A stretch of 64,000 nt of DNA from Sphagnum compactum (lineage: Eukaryota; Bryophyta; Sphagnopsida; Sphagnales). This document shows positions 36,948 through 50,600 of this stretch, one piece after another. Every line of letters starts with the position of its first letter. The first letter of the stretch is position 1. Made by a program: the position numbers and the translations under genes. Location of the stretch: assembly GCA_965153455.1 (NCBI GenBank), contig OZ234499.1:18534271-18598270 (forward strand), read 5' to 3'. The notes under the pieces are model-generated. The model did no database searches, had not been told where the DNA came from, and saw only the letters and a list, made by a program, of their open reading frames with translations.

Positions 36948-37959
36948 TTACACATAGCCTCTCCCAACACAATTCAAACACCGCTGCACCCTGCAAAAAA
37001 AAAAGTATGTTTTTGAGGATCTCATCTCTCTACATTACAAAGTATTGATTCAAAATACATCTACAGGTGATATAGACACTGATTTCAGAAAGGAAAACAG
37101 CTACTACTGTAAGTTAGTCAGTAGCCTAGACGAACACACCATCTCCTCTGATCCCTTAATGCCCATAAGTGCAATGAGTGACCTCTGAGCAAAATCTCTT
37201 GAAACACGCACTAAAAATCATTGCAGAAGAAATTGCAGATGCATAATAAAATGACCTGTGTGTACACAAAGAGTTTCAGAAAGCAGCAGTCTTCAAATTT
37301 GGCAATTCTGAAATGAGACAGTATTCTGAGAGGGGAGAGGAGAGAGAAAGTACTTGTTGCCATCACAAGTTGGGCATACACAGGGCTTCATGACCACAGG
37401 ATCAAACAATGGTGACCAATCGATTGTCGACTCGCCTCTGCATAGACGGCATTCAGTAAATCCTCGACCTTTGCAAACTTTGCACTTGGGAGCAGCCTTC
37501 TTCTGCAATTTCCACAACACATTTATCGTGAAGTATACAAACTTGTGTCAACTTCATTGGATCCGCAACAAACGCCTTCATGACTCACTACTACCTATTC
37601 TGCCATGAATCATTGGATTAGATCGTGGAGGGAATTCTTTCTTTCAACAAATGTAATGCATAACACATGGCAATTGCAGTTCAAGAATTCAAGAAATCTC
37701 CACATTACAAATCTCTGGAGTTCAGAGGTTGGTAGAAGCCAGTTGGAAATGAAGAAGACCTTGAACTACAACAGTCACCTTTAAAAACCTGAACCCTGGA
37801 ATAAAACAAGAGAGAGAGAGAATTTCATACCCGCTTGTTTTCAACTATGGTCTGAAACGTGCTTAAAGCAACAGATGAAACCATAGACAGGCTGAAAATC
37901 CCTGCAGCAACCACTGCGCCTGCTGTAGCCACCAGTCTAAGTGGCCCTCCTCTCGTCAT
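36948..37959 (-). CDS. Small DnaJ-type cysteine-rich (zinc-finger) protein
   Basis: Three exons on the minus strand, 37959-37831, 37502-37354 and 36990-36948, all GT-AG and in phase, give 106 residues. The N-terminus (about 1-35) is basic then hydrophobic (GAVVAAGIFSLSMVSSVALS), either a membrane anchor or part of a targeting sequence. The rest holds four CxxC motifs: CKVCKGRG, CRLCRG, CVCPTCDGN and CLNCVGRGYV. This is the zinc-binding DnaJ Cys-rich pattern without a J domain, as in plastid proteins of the BSD2/LQY1/PSA2 group. It most resembles an uncharacterised plant family with the words TIxWSPLxDPVV. A role as plastid thiol chaperone or assembly factor is inference. The gene is divergent from plastid uL13, with start codons 674 bp apart. 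Confidence 0.8.
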
Positions 37960-38633
37960 CGTATCTTTCCAAGACCTGTCTCTTACTAGTATCTCTCATC
38001 AGCAGTAGAGTCCAGAAAGCAAAAGAAATTCGAACGTGACAAACTGAAGATACTAACAACACATACTGCAAGCTCCTTGGTAACCTCCTTTCCCATGCGA
38101 CCAGAGCCCGCTAAGACCCGTGCAATCTTCCCCTCCGGCAACGACGCGCGTTTCCCACACCCACGACGCATTACCACACACGAGCATTTCTGGGTTTTTG
38201 GCAGCGAGCATTTTAGGGTTTTTTGACCTCTCACTGATGTCCCATTAAAAAAGAGACGTGGATTAGGATGTGAATTGGGACCAAGAAATGTGCTTCCCAC
38301 ACAGACGACGCAAAACACACAAAAGCATTTTAGGGTGTTTTAAACCTCTAACTGACGTCCCGTTTAAAATGGGATGTGGATTAGGATGTGAATTGGGACG
38401 AAAAAGCGCTTCCACACTGATGACGCAAGACACACACACACACCAGCCATTTGGGCTTTGGGAGCGAGCTATTTGAGGGTTTTTGACATCTGACTGACAT
38501 CCCATAATGTGGATTGGGATGTAAATTGGGACCTGCATCGAGGTGTCGTCTTATCTCCTCGCTCAGCTTGCTACTGCTCCAGCGACGCTCCTCTTGTGCT
38601 TGTTGTGTGCGTTGAGGAGCAATTGTAGCAGCG
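37960..38633. promoter_or_regulatory. Shared promoter region with three 115-140-bp repeats and a telo-box
   Basis: The space between the two divergent start codons contains three diverged direct repeats (about 38,150-38,535). Each runs from a GACGCA motif through an AGGG(T)TTTT stretch to GGATTAGGATGTGAATTGGGAC (at 38,260, 38,381 and, altered, 38,511). A telo-box (AAACCCTA on the minus strand, 38,214-38,221) lies in the first repeat, and variants lie in the others. Telo-boxes are common in promoters of plant ribosomal protein genes, which fits the plus-strand gene. Transcript starts are not known. Confidence 0.6.
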
Positions 38634-39013
38634 ATGGCGGCATCTCTGGCTCCTGTTTTTGCATCGCTTTCCTTGTCGCTACCGGCGGGAGGAGGAGGAA
38701 GAGGAGGAGTAGCAGCTGGAGGAGTGTCCCTTGGTTCATCATTTTCGGGTCAAAAAGTATCGGGGCTAGTTTGTGCAAAACGGAAGGTGGCAGTGCGTCC
38801 TCTTGCTTTCTCTGTGCGTGCCAAGGGCGGTTTCATTCCCGCTGAGCATCGCTGGATGTACGAGGGTATTGAGAATAAAGGAGCCGTAAGCATTCTTTAT
38901 TCTGTGTGTGTTTTTGTACCCTGATTTTGCATTGCCAGTTGTTTGTTGTGGGAATGAGAGTCTCCTTTTTCGTGTGTCGCTCTTTTGTTCGCAATTTCCT
39001 TTGTGTTACTGTT

Positions 39014-39069
<56 letters not shown>

Positions 39070-40441
39070 GTGTATTTCGTTCTTGTTTTCGTTCCATGCC
39101 AAGTTCTTGAATTCTTTGTGGTTCGCTCAAGTTTTGGCATCGGTGCTTGATTGATTGTGCCCTCGGCTTTCTTTTCCCCCTGTCTACGAGGCAGAGGTGC
39201 AGAATAGGAGGCTGCAGAGCAAACTGACCAATTTTTTTTGTCTCGTTATCAGATAGTTCAGTCCTTGATAAGTTTGTGTGGGGTTTGGATGCCATGGTGA
39301 TGATAGGATGTGTGGAACAGAACGTATTATCCCAAAGCCGCAGACCACGAGAATGTGAAGAAGCAGTGGTACATTGTGGATGCTACTGACAAGCGGCTTG
39401 GCCGTCTTGCATCAACAGTGGCCATCCACATCCGGGGCAAAAACATGCCGACCTACACTCCTTCCACTGATATGGGGGCCTATGTCATCATTGTATGTTT
39501 CTATTCTGTCACCGTAGCCCTTGTTCTTTTCTACAACACACAACCGGTTGACATTGCAAACAGATTCTGCCAAAATTTCAAATTGAACAAGGACACTCCA
39601 AGGAGTTTGTTATGAGTTTCAGAGACATTCCGAAGCATATGTGTTTCAGTGTGGGAAATTGGACTTCATGTGAAAAGCCGCTGGGTTTGATTGCAGTTGG
39701 TTTTGATTTGGGAAGGTGTGGACATTGTGCAGGTGAATGCTGAGAAAGTGGCAGTTACAGGCAAGAAAAGGTCACAGAAGCTCTACAGGCGGCACTCTGG
39801 CAGGCCTGGTGGGATGACTGAGGAGACTTTTGAGTCATTGCAGCGCCGAATTCCTGAACGAATTATTGAGCATGCAGTGCGGGGAATGTTACCAAAAGGC
39901 CGGGTGGGCATCTCTTGCTTTCTGCCTCTCTTTCATACTGTGCACAAATGGATATATGTCCGCAGATTAATGTATGTGGTAACATACATTAAAACCCTTT
40001 TGAGAGTTGGTTGATGACTCTTGGTTGAAGACTACCAAGTGGTGTGGAAGTCTTGATGATGTTGCAGTGATGGAAGATAACAGGGATTTTGCTGGATACA
40101 TATATAGAGTCCAGGAAGTGGTCAATGACTTGGTTAATGCTCAAAGAATCAGAATAGCAGGAATTTTTCAACCTGACCTATCATGGTGGATGACCTTGCA
40201 GCATTCAGGTTGAAGAATCAGCAAATACACACACTAGAGCATAGCAATGGGATGGCAATGCCATGATTTTGTTATTCTCAAGTGCACTAACAAGGCAGGG
40301 TGGCTGGGTGATTGTGGGTGACAGTTGGGAAGGCGGCTATTTACACACCTGAAGGTGTACAAGGGTGGTGATCATCCCCACGTAGCTCAGACTCCTGACC
40401 CCTTGCCCATTAAAGATAAAAGAATCAACTTAGTGCAGTAA
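38634..40441 (+). CDS. RPL13: Plastid ribosomal protein L13 (uL13c), nuclear encoded
   Basis: Four exons, 38634-38885, 39307-39492, 39733-39903 and 40325-40441, all GT-AG and phase 0, give 241 residues. The first exon encodes an Ala/Ser/Gly-rich, acid-poor transit peptide (about residues 1-60). The bacterial-type uL13 core follows: [23 protein letters not shown] then [37 protein letters not shown] and [19 protein letters not shown]. Bacterial uL13 is about 142 residues; the excess is the transit peptide plus N- and C-terminal extensions, as in plant uL13c. The protein is a structural component of the plastid 50S subunit. All motifs are complete, so the gene looks functional. Intron 1 contains a pure (CT)n tract. 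Confidence 0.95.
39018..39062. repeat. (CT)n microsatellite in intron 1 of RPL13
   Basis: About 22 uninterrupted CT units lie in the first intron, on the sense strand, about 245 bp before the acceptor. Confidence 0.95.
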
Positions 40442-43400
40442 ACTAGGCAGGCCATGGTAGGCATATAACCAATCATGAAAGGGTGATTTTTCTGAGCACC
40501 AATGTCTGTCAGTTGCTTACCATGTACTTGTAAATTTATTTTGCGTGAGATTCTTCAAGGTTTTGAGTGTGATTTGGCAGATAAGGTCATGAGTAATGAA
40601 GCTAAAGGTCTACTGTTCTTGTGTCTTTTCACTGTTCATAACTGTGCAGTGGAGCCCATGACACAGACTGAGACAAGTGGTGACCACTTTATTCATACAA
40701 ATGCAACCTCAGAGTTATTCATTGTTGGCAAAAGGTTCAGTGCTAATTCTGTCCAACCAACTTGCACAAAAATGAAGACCCCACAGTCTGAAGATGTTAG
40801 TAGAATTGTTTGTATTGGGTTATTTGCTGTCACTCAAGTAGTCCCTTGGCCCTACAGAAGAGCTGGTCTAGTGTGTGCAGAAATTGAAAAAGCCCTTCAT
40901 AGTGGTTATCTCACCAGCACTTACTGGTAAGAGCATGGCTATTAACAGTTCCGCTCCTATCATATTTTCATGTCTTAGTCTTGGTTGCAAAGACCATTTT
41001 GTGTCAAGGGTGACAAAGAAAACTGCATTATTGTTCTTTGCTGTTTTTCTTCTTCCCAGTTCTTCAGTCCTTATCTGGGAGTTTTCCTGTGACTTAAAAG
41101 GAAAAGTTTTTCACCTGGTCCTTGTTTACTTGATCATGAGTATGGAGATTTCTCAATACTCATGAGAGTTATATCCCTTTCACAGAAATGTTCATGGGGT
41201 GCTGATGCCATTATGGAGACAGCCTACTCATTGGGATATGTATCTGAGGAAGCTGCATTTGTGTTTCAACTCATTGTGAGAGATGTGACTTCAAGGAACT
41301 TGGATCAGGGCAAGTCATGCAGGATAATTCTGACTGCAGGAAGTGAAAGTCATGAGCTCCTCATCAGATGGCCAAGAGCAGTGGTTCTTTTTGGATTTCT
41401 GATCTTAATGCAAGCATCTTTTTTTTCAATGTTCCACTTTTTTTCAGTGGAATATCCTACAGGATGCTTGATGCTGGTGATGTCACCAATAGACAATAGT
41501 TTTTTTCCATTCTTTCTCACTTTTGTCAATTTGCTAATTTGATCTTTCAATTTGTTGAGTTTTTGCATCCATCACAATTTCTAACCAATGGACAGATTCA
41601 ATTTCTCTGGTATATGAATCTCTTTTCAACTTTGGTCAGACAGACAAAACTTTGAAGGCTTCCCAGTGTACTTCTTGTGGGCTGAATGTCTGCTCTTGAC
41701 AGCAGCACCATCATTATGCCCTCTGTCTGGAGCCCCGATTTTGCCATTCCAACAATGGAGTCCGGCAAGACCAATCAATTCTGAGCACTCTAATGGTAAG
41801 CAAAGCTTGATGAACATGACTGTCATAAGTCTGAACCAAGGGTGCATCCCACTTGTGCAGACACAGAGGTCATCATGCCCTTCTGGGAAAACTCCACAGA
41901 TGAGGGCAGAAGCTCGGAGTAGTAGGTCAGTCCATTTCAGTGTCAAGCTTTCAGTTTGCCATTGGCCTATCAGAGGTATCGAAGTTGCAGATTTGTCCAT
42001 GTTATGCAAATGGAACTCATTCAACATGTCCAGGTTGTACAGTCAGAGCTTCCTTCTAGCACAATTCCAAAGAGAGTTGAATTGTGGGATATCTGGTTGC
42101 CAATTGTAGGTTGTACTACAAACTTTAGCTCGATAGAATCTTATTTGGGAGTTGCAAAACATTTTCCTGTGTCAAGCAAATAAATAGGATTGTCAGGCTT
42201 CATGGCCACCTTGCAATTTGGTGTGAGTTCAAAAGCCCATTTTAGATGCCAGAATATAATGGTAGTGGAACTCATTGGTTACAGGGGTGATTTTGTTGAC
42301 TCATCATTTGAAATGTGTGAACATAGGGGTTACTATGTGTTTCAGGGAAGTGTTTGGGCAAACTGCAAACCTGGAGAATGGATATTTTTTGAAAGAGGAA
42401 ACAGGTGCCCTCAGGACCAAGAGAGATTCAACTGCTCATGTCAGCAGACATGGCATCATTCTTTTTCTTTTCATCTCTGTAGGACTCTGAAGGTTTTTTT
42501 AAACTTCTGAAATTGATGAGACTTCTTTACGACAATTTTTTTGCATGATGGAATGATATGCTGGAAATTCATGCTGGTGATAGTATGGGGGAACAGTCAT
42601 TTGTGATAGCTTTCTTATGTGTGCTATTGTGTAGTGGGAGCTTACGACTTCGTAGCCTGACTCCTTGGGGTCTTACTGCAAGTGCCTCCTTCAACCTTGG
42701 AGTCTTTGATTGAAAATGGTGCAGTGTGAGTGGTGAGTACATTGTTGCATGTCCTTTAAAATGGCTTTCTAATAAGTTGTGCTCTCTTCCTAGAAGTTGC
42801 TTGGACGCCTTTATTCACTGCTTTAACTCTGTACCAGTTGTGAAGTGTGTTGTTAAGTGCCGAATGGTGATGGCCTGATACTTTGCAACACTCATGAGGC
42901 TATGACTATGTCCATTCTCATACTACCCCGACAGTTTGGTGCAGTTCTCCAGAATCTCATTGATGTGCTATCCATTGGGTTTAATGGATGTGTTGTATCT
43001 AAGTAGCCACCAGTGGTTTGCGCCCTCATTGGTGTAAGGTGCCTCGCTGCCTACAGGGGTGGCCGTCTCTCGATCTACACATCCATCATGACTTCTTGGT
43101 CTACAAATGTTTCATTCATGGTTTGTCTTGTGCTTTACATTGGGTTGATGTCCACAGTGCGGGCATTCTTGAAGTGCATGCCATGGCTTGGTTATGCTGA
43201 AGCTCCTTATTTCAAGAACACCCGCACCCTGGGGTATTACCCTACACAAACATTGGTAGTAAACAGGCAGGAAGCCTGTGCTAGTCACATGACCTTTTGC
43301 CTCAGGGATTGCCATATTATATAAGGTGAATGTTCTACAACTTGGGAATTATTGTCACCCATGTAGCTTGTGGAGAAGTAGCTGATTTCTATGGTACTAG

Positions 43401-43500
43401 AGGCTTTAGATGATGAAGTGGTAGAATGTGCTCATCTTCTTGTTTGGAACCAATTTTTGGCATACCATACCTATCACTCATGTTGAATTAATTTTTAAGA
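40442..43500. other. Gene-like base composition but no recognised gene
   Basis: This stretch downstream of RPL13 is less AT-rich than the DNA beyond 43.5 kb. It has several open frames of 70-147 codons on both strands (for example 40,502-40,930 and 43,013-43,324), but none shows a family motif, paired splice sites or a consistent frame. It may be decayed gene sequence or a non-coding transcript. Confidence 0.35.
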
Positions 43501-45834
43501 GGGCCACCCGAAAAAAAAAAGAAAAAACTAAGAGTAATTTGCTGAAATTTTAGAGTAAAGATGTTCAAGGTTTCATGTTAATCCACAAAGCTCCTAAGGA
43601 TCAAATATTAAAAAATATATAACCATTCAACAAGTGGATTTTAACTAATTACTTTTCAAACATTTTTGGTAATCACAATGTTCCTATCAACATGAAGGTG
43701 GCAAAACTCCACACCCTCCTATGTATTTCCATCTTTGAACACATGACGGTGCAAGTGGAAAAAATACAAAAAAATGAAAAGAAAACCCAAATGTGCAAAT
43801 ATCGTAATCATGACTAGTCTGATCAAATGCCAAATGGGTCAAAACATGTTCAAAAAAGGCATTAGAATTTGAATGTTAGACATAACCAACTTAAATCAAA
43901 GATTTATTTATATTTTGTTGTTTGAAACCATGGCAATCTTGGCAAGATGTTTTTCTTTTCCTTCATAAGAATGTCAAGAACATACATTAAAAATTCACAT
44001 TTATTCAACAAAAATTAATAAAAATAATGCTATATTGAAACAACTTTAAGTATTGTTATAATAGGTTACAAAATATTTCATTCAAAAATTCAATTCCATA
44101 TATGAAAAAAAAAGGACTCGTAGTTCTTGTTTAAAGTAATGTTAATCACTCCTTTTTATTGTGATTGCACCCAATTCTAAAATTCAATAAGGGTGTTAAA
44201 AGACATGGTCACAAGAAGGTCAACAATTACCATGGGGACATAAACTCAAGCTATAATTGTGTACCATGTGATGGATGTTACATGAATTACAATGGTTTGA
44301 ATTAATCACATGACAATTTAGGGGAGGTTATTTCCAATTTTTTCATATTTCCAAATGTCATGCAAAGAAGGTGTAGGTTGTTATAAAAATGCTTTTAGAA
44401 TATTTTTAATTTTAATAAAATAATTTCAAAAAATTTATTATTTCATAGTAAGGTATTTAAAAAAAAATCTTCAAGTAAGGCCATTAATGAGGCTCCCCAA
44501 CATTAATTAACATTAAACGATGATTGTCCTAAGTGAACTATAACATTTTTACAAAAATGTTGTTAAAAGTGGCCACCTAGGAAGTGCCTAGGTCTAAACA
44601 TGGCTAATTCAATTATTTTTACTCCAAAAAATGGCAAAACAAATTCCTAAATATCACAAAATTTTCATTTATTTTTTAATGTTTTGAAAAGAATTCCTCA
44701 AGTTTTAAAACATCACCACAAAAAAGAAACACTATTTCATAACATTAAAACATGCCCTTCATGATATATACAAATAAAATAACCTCCTTGATATTCTAAT
44801 TTGAATTGAATGAAAAATGTTGCTAAGTTTCCTTACCTTATATAACTCACTAGTTGCAAAGGGACAAATTCCATTGCCATAGTCAAAATACTTACAATAT
44901 ATATCCCTCCACACACACCAACATTGCAACACACATTAACATATACATTTGTGTAGCATGAACTAAGGTATGTAATATCCTATGTAATATCCTACGTGTT
45001 TTCTCAAATAAGGATATATACTGATTAAAACACACCAATAAACATAGAATGGAAGTTCATTTGGATTGTTGGTTGTCAAATTGCAATTTCCTCAACATCC
45101 TCAAATTCACTGTCTTCCATGAAAAATGAGGAGCTTAGATTGAGCTTGTAACCAATTAATGTTATTTGTTTGACATATTTTGTGAAGGGGTAAATATTGT
45201 TCAAGGTTGATTTTTTTGTTCTGTAAGTTTTCCAAGGGCGAAGTAAAAGCTGTAATTGAAGATTTTGACATGGGAAAAAAAGGAGGAAGAGGATTTGTCT
45301 TTTAAACACCGGGCAAGATAATTTTCAATGATTGTGAAGACAATCTATCAAGGTTTTATTATCTTCTCGGAACTTGTTAGCCTTTTAGGACTTGGTTATA
45401 GTCGCAACCATGTGACAAGAATCTTTTTCATAATCATACACAACATGACAAACATAAAATTTAAATTAATAGTAGCATGCATGGCCAATTGAACGTTCAA
45501 GTTGTTCACCACTACAAATCAACGCTTTTCAAAAGGTTCAACTTGACAAAAATGTTTACATTGACCAAAAGGATGTTCATTTTAACTAAATGGATGGGGC
45601 ATGAAATACACATGGTTCTTTTGGTTGGTTTGTTTTTATTGAAATGGCCATTTTGACCAAGTGTTAAAACGTACATTTAATTAAGAGGGACAAATTTTTA
45701 AAATGGTCCATTAAGATGCCCATGGCTTAGTCAAATTAACCATACTAAATGGCCATGCTCAATCAAATTGGCCATATGAATTTAGTTAGCTAGCCTACTT
45801 GTTATGCCTATTAGGCTATCTATATACCTACCTA

Positions 45835-46015
45835 CTTACCTAACATATACTTACCTATGTCGTTTCTACCTACTTACCAAAATATGTCCTACCTACCTAC
45901 TATCTACCTACATACCTACCTGTACATCTAAAAATATAGGTAGGTAGGTAGGTAGGTAGGTAGGTAGGTATGTGTACATATCTATTTGCTTAGTTAAGTA
46001 CCTACTTACCTACTT
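45835..46015. repeat. Inverted tetranucleotide microsatellite (CTAC)n / (GTAG)n
   Basis: CCTACCTACCTACTATCTACC and neighbours (45,840-45,930) are followed by a pure run of about nine TAGG units (45,936-45,971), then TACCTACTTACCTAC. The opposed arrays can fold into a long hairpin. Confidence 0.85.
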
Positions 46016-46124
46016 ATGAAAAAAATTGAAGTTCAAATGTTGTTATACACATTGACAGAAAAATTCATTGAAGTTAAAGAAACATATTGAATCCATTTGG
46101 TATCATATTGTTTTATAAAATGAT

Positions 46125-46190
46125 GTGATGGTTTGATAGTTAAGACACTGGTGTGAAACCAAGGAAATCAAGGTTTCAATCCCTTTTATC
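46125..46190 (+). mobile_element. tRNA-derived SINE-like fragment
   Basis: The stretch contains a degenerate A box (TGATAGTTAAGACACTGG), then GAAACCAAGG, then a B box GGTTTCAATCCC. The layout resembles the heads of plant tRNA-derived SINEs. No poly-A or poly-T tail or target duplication could be defined. Confidence 0.4.
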
Positions 46191-47629
46191 AACATATACT
46201 ATGTGGAATATGTATATTCATATATATATTTTGTACGTGTGTGCAAATGTATAATATTTAGATGGGTTGTGGATAGGTAGGTAGGAGGCCATGGTGGGTG
46301 GGTGGGTACTTATTTTTTATTTGAAATTTGGGTTATTTTTTAATTAATTTTTTTTGGTTGTTCAATTTTTTCTTTGATTTGATTAATTAAAAAATCACTA
46401 GTCAAATTGAAAATGTTTAAATGGATTTGTCTTGATCAAATTGATCAAATGTCAAAATGACTGATTTTTGGTCTAATTTTCCAATCAAATAAACCATGGA
46501 TTATTATAATGTGGGGATGCCAATTGTGTGGGATTAATAATTAATAATTAATAATTATGATTTTTTTTGTTTTATTTGGGTAAGCCATTTGGATTGGAAG
46601 TTATTAGCCATTGTGTAAAAAATGTAAGAGATGAACTCAACAACAAAGTAAAAAAGGTTTTTTGTCCCATAATTCTTTCCCTTTTCCCACACTATTATGT
46701 CTCGTCTTTTCATTTCATTTTGCAATTTTATCAAGATCCTTCACTTATTGTGCAATTTGCTTTTAGAATGTGAGAGGATGTTGCAACATGGATCAATCTA
46801 TTAACTAACTTGCTTTAAAATTTTCTACATTATGATGATGTATATCACTTTGAAATATGACATGATTTGTCATTGTTGATATGCAATGGCGATGTGTGAT
46901 CTTTGAACTCTGTATAATTTTGGTTTTTGTTGTGTTTTTGATTGAAAACAAGAGGTTATTTTAGAAGCACAATTCTTGGGGTTGTCCAATGCATTTGTTT
47001 TATTACGAAGTTTTTACTTTCAAGCTTCCTCATCTATATTGCAACAATGAAAGAATCCTCAACTCTAGACAAAGGTTCATGCAATTTTCAAGCTACCTTG
47101 TATTTGCTAGAACAATAATGAAACCATATTTATTTCTAAACAAGATTCATGATAGAATAAATGAGCCTAGTTATCTTTAGAAAGGTAATAATTGTTGAGG
47201 ATGCAAAGTTCCCCCCCAAAAAAAAAATAGAGATAAAAAGATTAAGAAAATTGAACATTTATTTATTGTTCTTCTCATTATGTCTTAATACAAGTAGTCC
47301 TTTATGTAAAGTTCAAGTCAATTGTCAATTTTTTTCAAGTGTGATCAATCAATTTCATTATTGGTTAATGCACTATCTAATACTCCTTTTTAATGATAAC
47401 TAAGATTGAAAAAAATTACTATTATTTTATTTCCCCTTTTTTCATTGAGAAGGTTGCACAAGTCCAAGGATGTGGCAGCAATAACAATGTTTAAGGTTAG
47501 GGAGAACCTTGGTTAGAATGTTTGCAATCATAAACTTAGTAGAAATATAAACTAGAGACAATAATCTAGCTTCAATTTGGTCATGCAAATAATGATATAT
47601 CAAATTTTGATGTGTATGGAGCAGTTATG

Positions 47630-50600
47630 AAAATTTGGATCTTTGGACAAGGCAATACAAAATTAATTGTCACTTTTTAACAACTATAACGTCAACAATA
47701 AATTTAGCTTGTGCAGATGGTAAAACCACTAGTTGTTACTTCCAAGAAATAGCTCCCATTCCACAAGTAAAGACATATTTAGAAGTGGACTTTCGGGTTT
47801 GCATATCACCTGTTTAATTTGCATCACATTAGCTAGTGATGTGATCAATTACAAAACATGTAAGTCGACCATATTGATGGCATACTTGGAGTTCTCCTAC
47901 AAGTAACATAATATGCACTTGATAACAAATCAGTGAGTTGGTTGAAGGTAGCCCATAAATTGATTTGTGTTGTGGACTACAAATACAATAGCAAAGTAAG
48001 TGCAAGTTGTCACATGGATGACACTACCAATTGCATTAATAGAGGGGATCAAACTCATGTCATGAATTTTAATGTCAAATTTGGAGACATGTTAAAAGTT
48101 GATTTCAATCCTGTTGGCATGGGCGCTAAACTTGGTTTATAATTTTCCATCCCAAATTGTTGGCACATTTCCAAGATGTATTTTTCTGGATAGTTTTGTT
48201 TGTCCTATTTTGGTGGACTTGAATTCAAAGACAATAATGAAGTTCCCCATTGTTGGTCATGTTAAAAGTTTGAAACAATTCCATTTTTGTGTTGTTTAAA
48301 AATGGAATATTATTGAAAACTAAAATAGTCATTAACATAAAAACCCAAAATAACAAACGTGTGTGGAAAGTTTAATGTATACATTGGGGTTAGTTTGTCT
48401 TTTAAGAAAACCATTGTAGTACATATCCATTGAAACATTCATATTGCATGCAAGGGGATTGTTTAAAACCATACATGGTGTGTAACAATTGACAAACTTT
48501 GTGTTTAGCTCCAAGTTGTTGAAAACTAGAAGGCTAGTTTATATAAATTTTTTTAGCTGTATAGGTATAGTTTTACATCCATTTGATGGATTTCAAGTTT
48601 GTAAATGGCTACTAAAGCAATTAGAATTCAAAGATAAATCATTTTGATGACGAGAGAAAAATCCTTATCATAATTGATGGTAGGATTTTTGGGAAAACCA
48701 TGAGCAACAAGTCGGGCTTTGTGTTGGGCAAGGGAACCATTCACATTATGTTTCTTGTATACAATTCATTTACAAGACATTATAGTTTAATTGGGTGGCA
48801 AGTTAACAAGCTTCTAAACGTTATTGTTAATGAGGGAATCATATTTTTGGTTGATGTATTTTTTGCCATTGGGAGTTTCTAAACTTGAGACAACTTTTGA
48901 TACTGAAATAATATATCAGGCTAGGAAAATAAAAATGCACAAAATTATTTTGAAAGTGCAAGGCTTCTAACGTTTAGTGGATTGAGTAGAAATTAGTTTT
49001 TTTGGGAACTTGATGTATGGTAATGAAAATTAATGTGGTAGGTACTTTTTTGGGTAAAAGATTTGAATTTGTTGGGGTGTGATTGGGGTGTTTGAACAAG
49101 AGGGGCAAGATTAGCTTGTGGTTGTAAAGGTGCAACTAGAATTATTGGTGGGACCACTTCTAGGTGTGGGGCTATAACTATAAGTATCGGGGCCACTTGT
49201 GGGTCATCCAAATAAACTAATTTTTCTATGTGATCAGAAGAATTACTTGGAACATTGTTGTGTATGAACTATTGGTCAAGGAGAAATTTTTTTAAATCAA
49301 AATATGAAATTTCAATTTTTTTTTTTTTTGTGTGCATGTCAATCATATAATTTGTACCATTAGTGCCGGTTGGGGTGCCATATTTCATGAAAACACACTC
49401 TTTAGATTTATTGTTTGATTTTTTTTGAGTTTCTTATGGAATTTGAACATAATAGGGACATCCAAAGACATGCAAATGGGCAAGTGTTGGTTTAACATAT
49501 TTCCAAAATTCATTAAGGATGGTTTTTTTGTAATAGATATGGGAATTTGGTTTTGAATATAACATGTTGTGGAAAGAATTTCTATTCAAAACAACTTTGG
49601 TAATTGGGCAATGTGAAGCAAATTTTGTGCAACTTAAAAAAGGGTTCAATTTTTCTTTTCAACAATGACATCTTATTTAAGGGTGTATGGTATTATAAAT
49701 TGGTGCAATATGTCTTGAGTAATACAAAATGCTTCAAAGGCAAGGGAAGAATATTCCTCCCCATTCTTGGTGCATAACATTTTGAGAAGTTTATCATCAT
49801 TTTGTTTTTCCACCAAGGTTGTATTCTTGAAACATAGCAAAGCCTTTGATTTCTTTTTAAATGATAAACATAGGTGTATCTATAATAGTCATCAATGAAG
49901 GAAATAAAATATTTGGCACCCCCTAAGAAAAAAAGTTTGCATGGGTTTGCAAATGTTGGAGTGCACCAAAATAAGAATTACATGAAATGGAGTTTCATTG
50001 GAAAATAATGAAAAAAAATCCTTGCAATGTTTGTCCATAATACAACCTTCACAAAGTGGAAGAAGTTTAAAGGGGTTTAACAACCTTCAAAAAGTCTGGT
50101 ATGATGGGCATAGTGACAAGTTTTTTATTTTCATTTTTCCTTCATTGAAATGGGCCAATTGATGGCGCCTTCAAAAAATTTCATGTGTATTTTTATTTAT
50201 TCTAATAATGATGTAAGAAAAATTGATGTCACTTGTAATAGGAATGACATCAAATCTAATGCTTACTGGGGATAAAGAGTCCACTTGAGGACATTGTAAG
50301 TGAATTGGTTCACCTCTTGGTGTAAAAAGTTTCATTGAACAAAATGTGTGATGGAACTCAATGGAGCTTCCATTTTGAGGTGATTGACACATTAAAAGTA
50401 GATTCTTTGCCAAGCCAAACACATGTAAGACATTTTTAATGTTCACAATTTCAATAAAATGGATTTGAATGAAAACAATGTCAATATTGATCACTATTTG
50501 GATACTATTAACACCCAACAATACAACTTACATATGTTGCAATAATTGGTAATCTATAAACAATGAGCATTTTAATGTCATGTGAAAGTTTTCTCCTAAA

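Larger units (their letters stand above)
43501..47630. other. AT-rich intergenic DNA
   Basis: No gene is recognised. Notable contents are the CTAC/GTAG microsatellite region (45,790-46,020), a tRNA-derived SINE-like stretch (46,125-46,190) and short low-complexity tracts. Confidence 0.4.

Noticed and set aside
40502-43324. Several open frames of 70-147 codons downstream of RPL13
   Set aside because: No domains, no consistent frame or splice sites; RPL13 already ends at 40,441 with its complete C-terminus.
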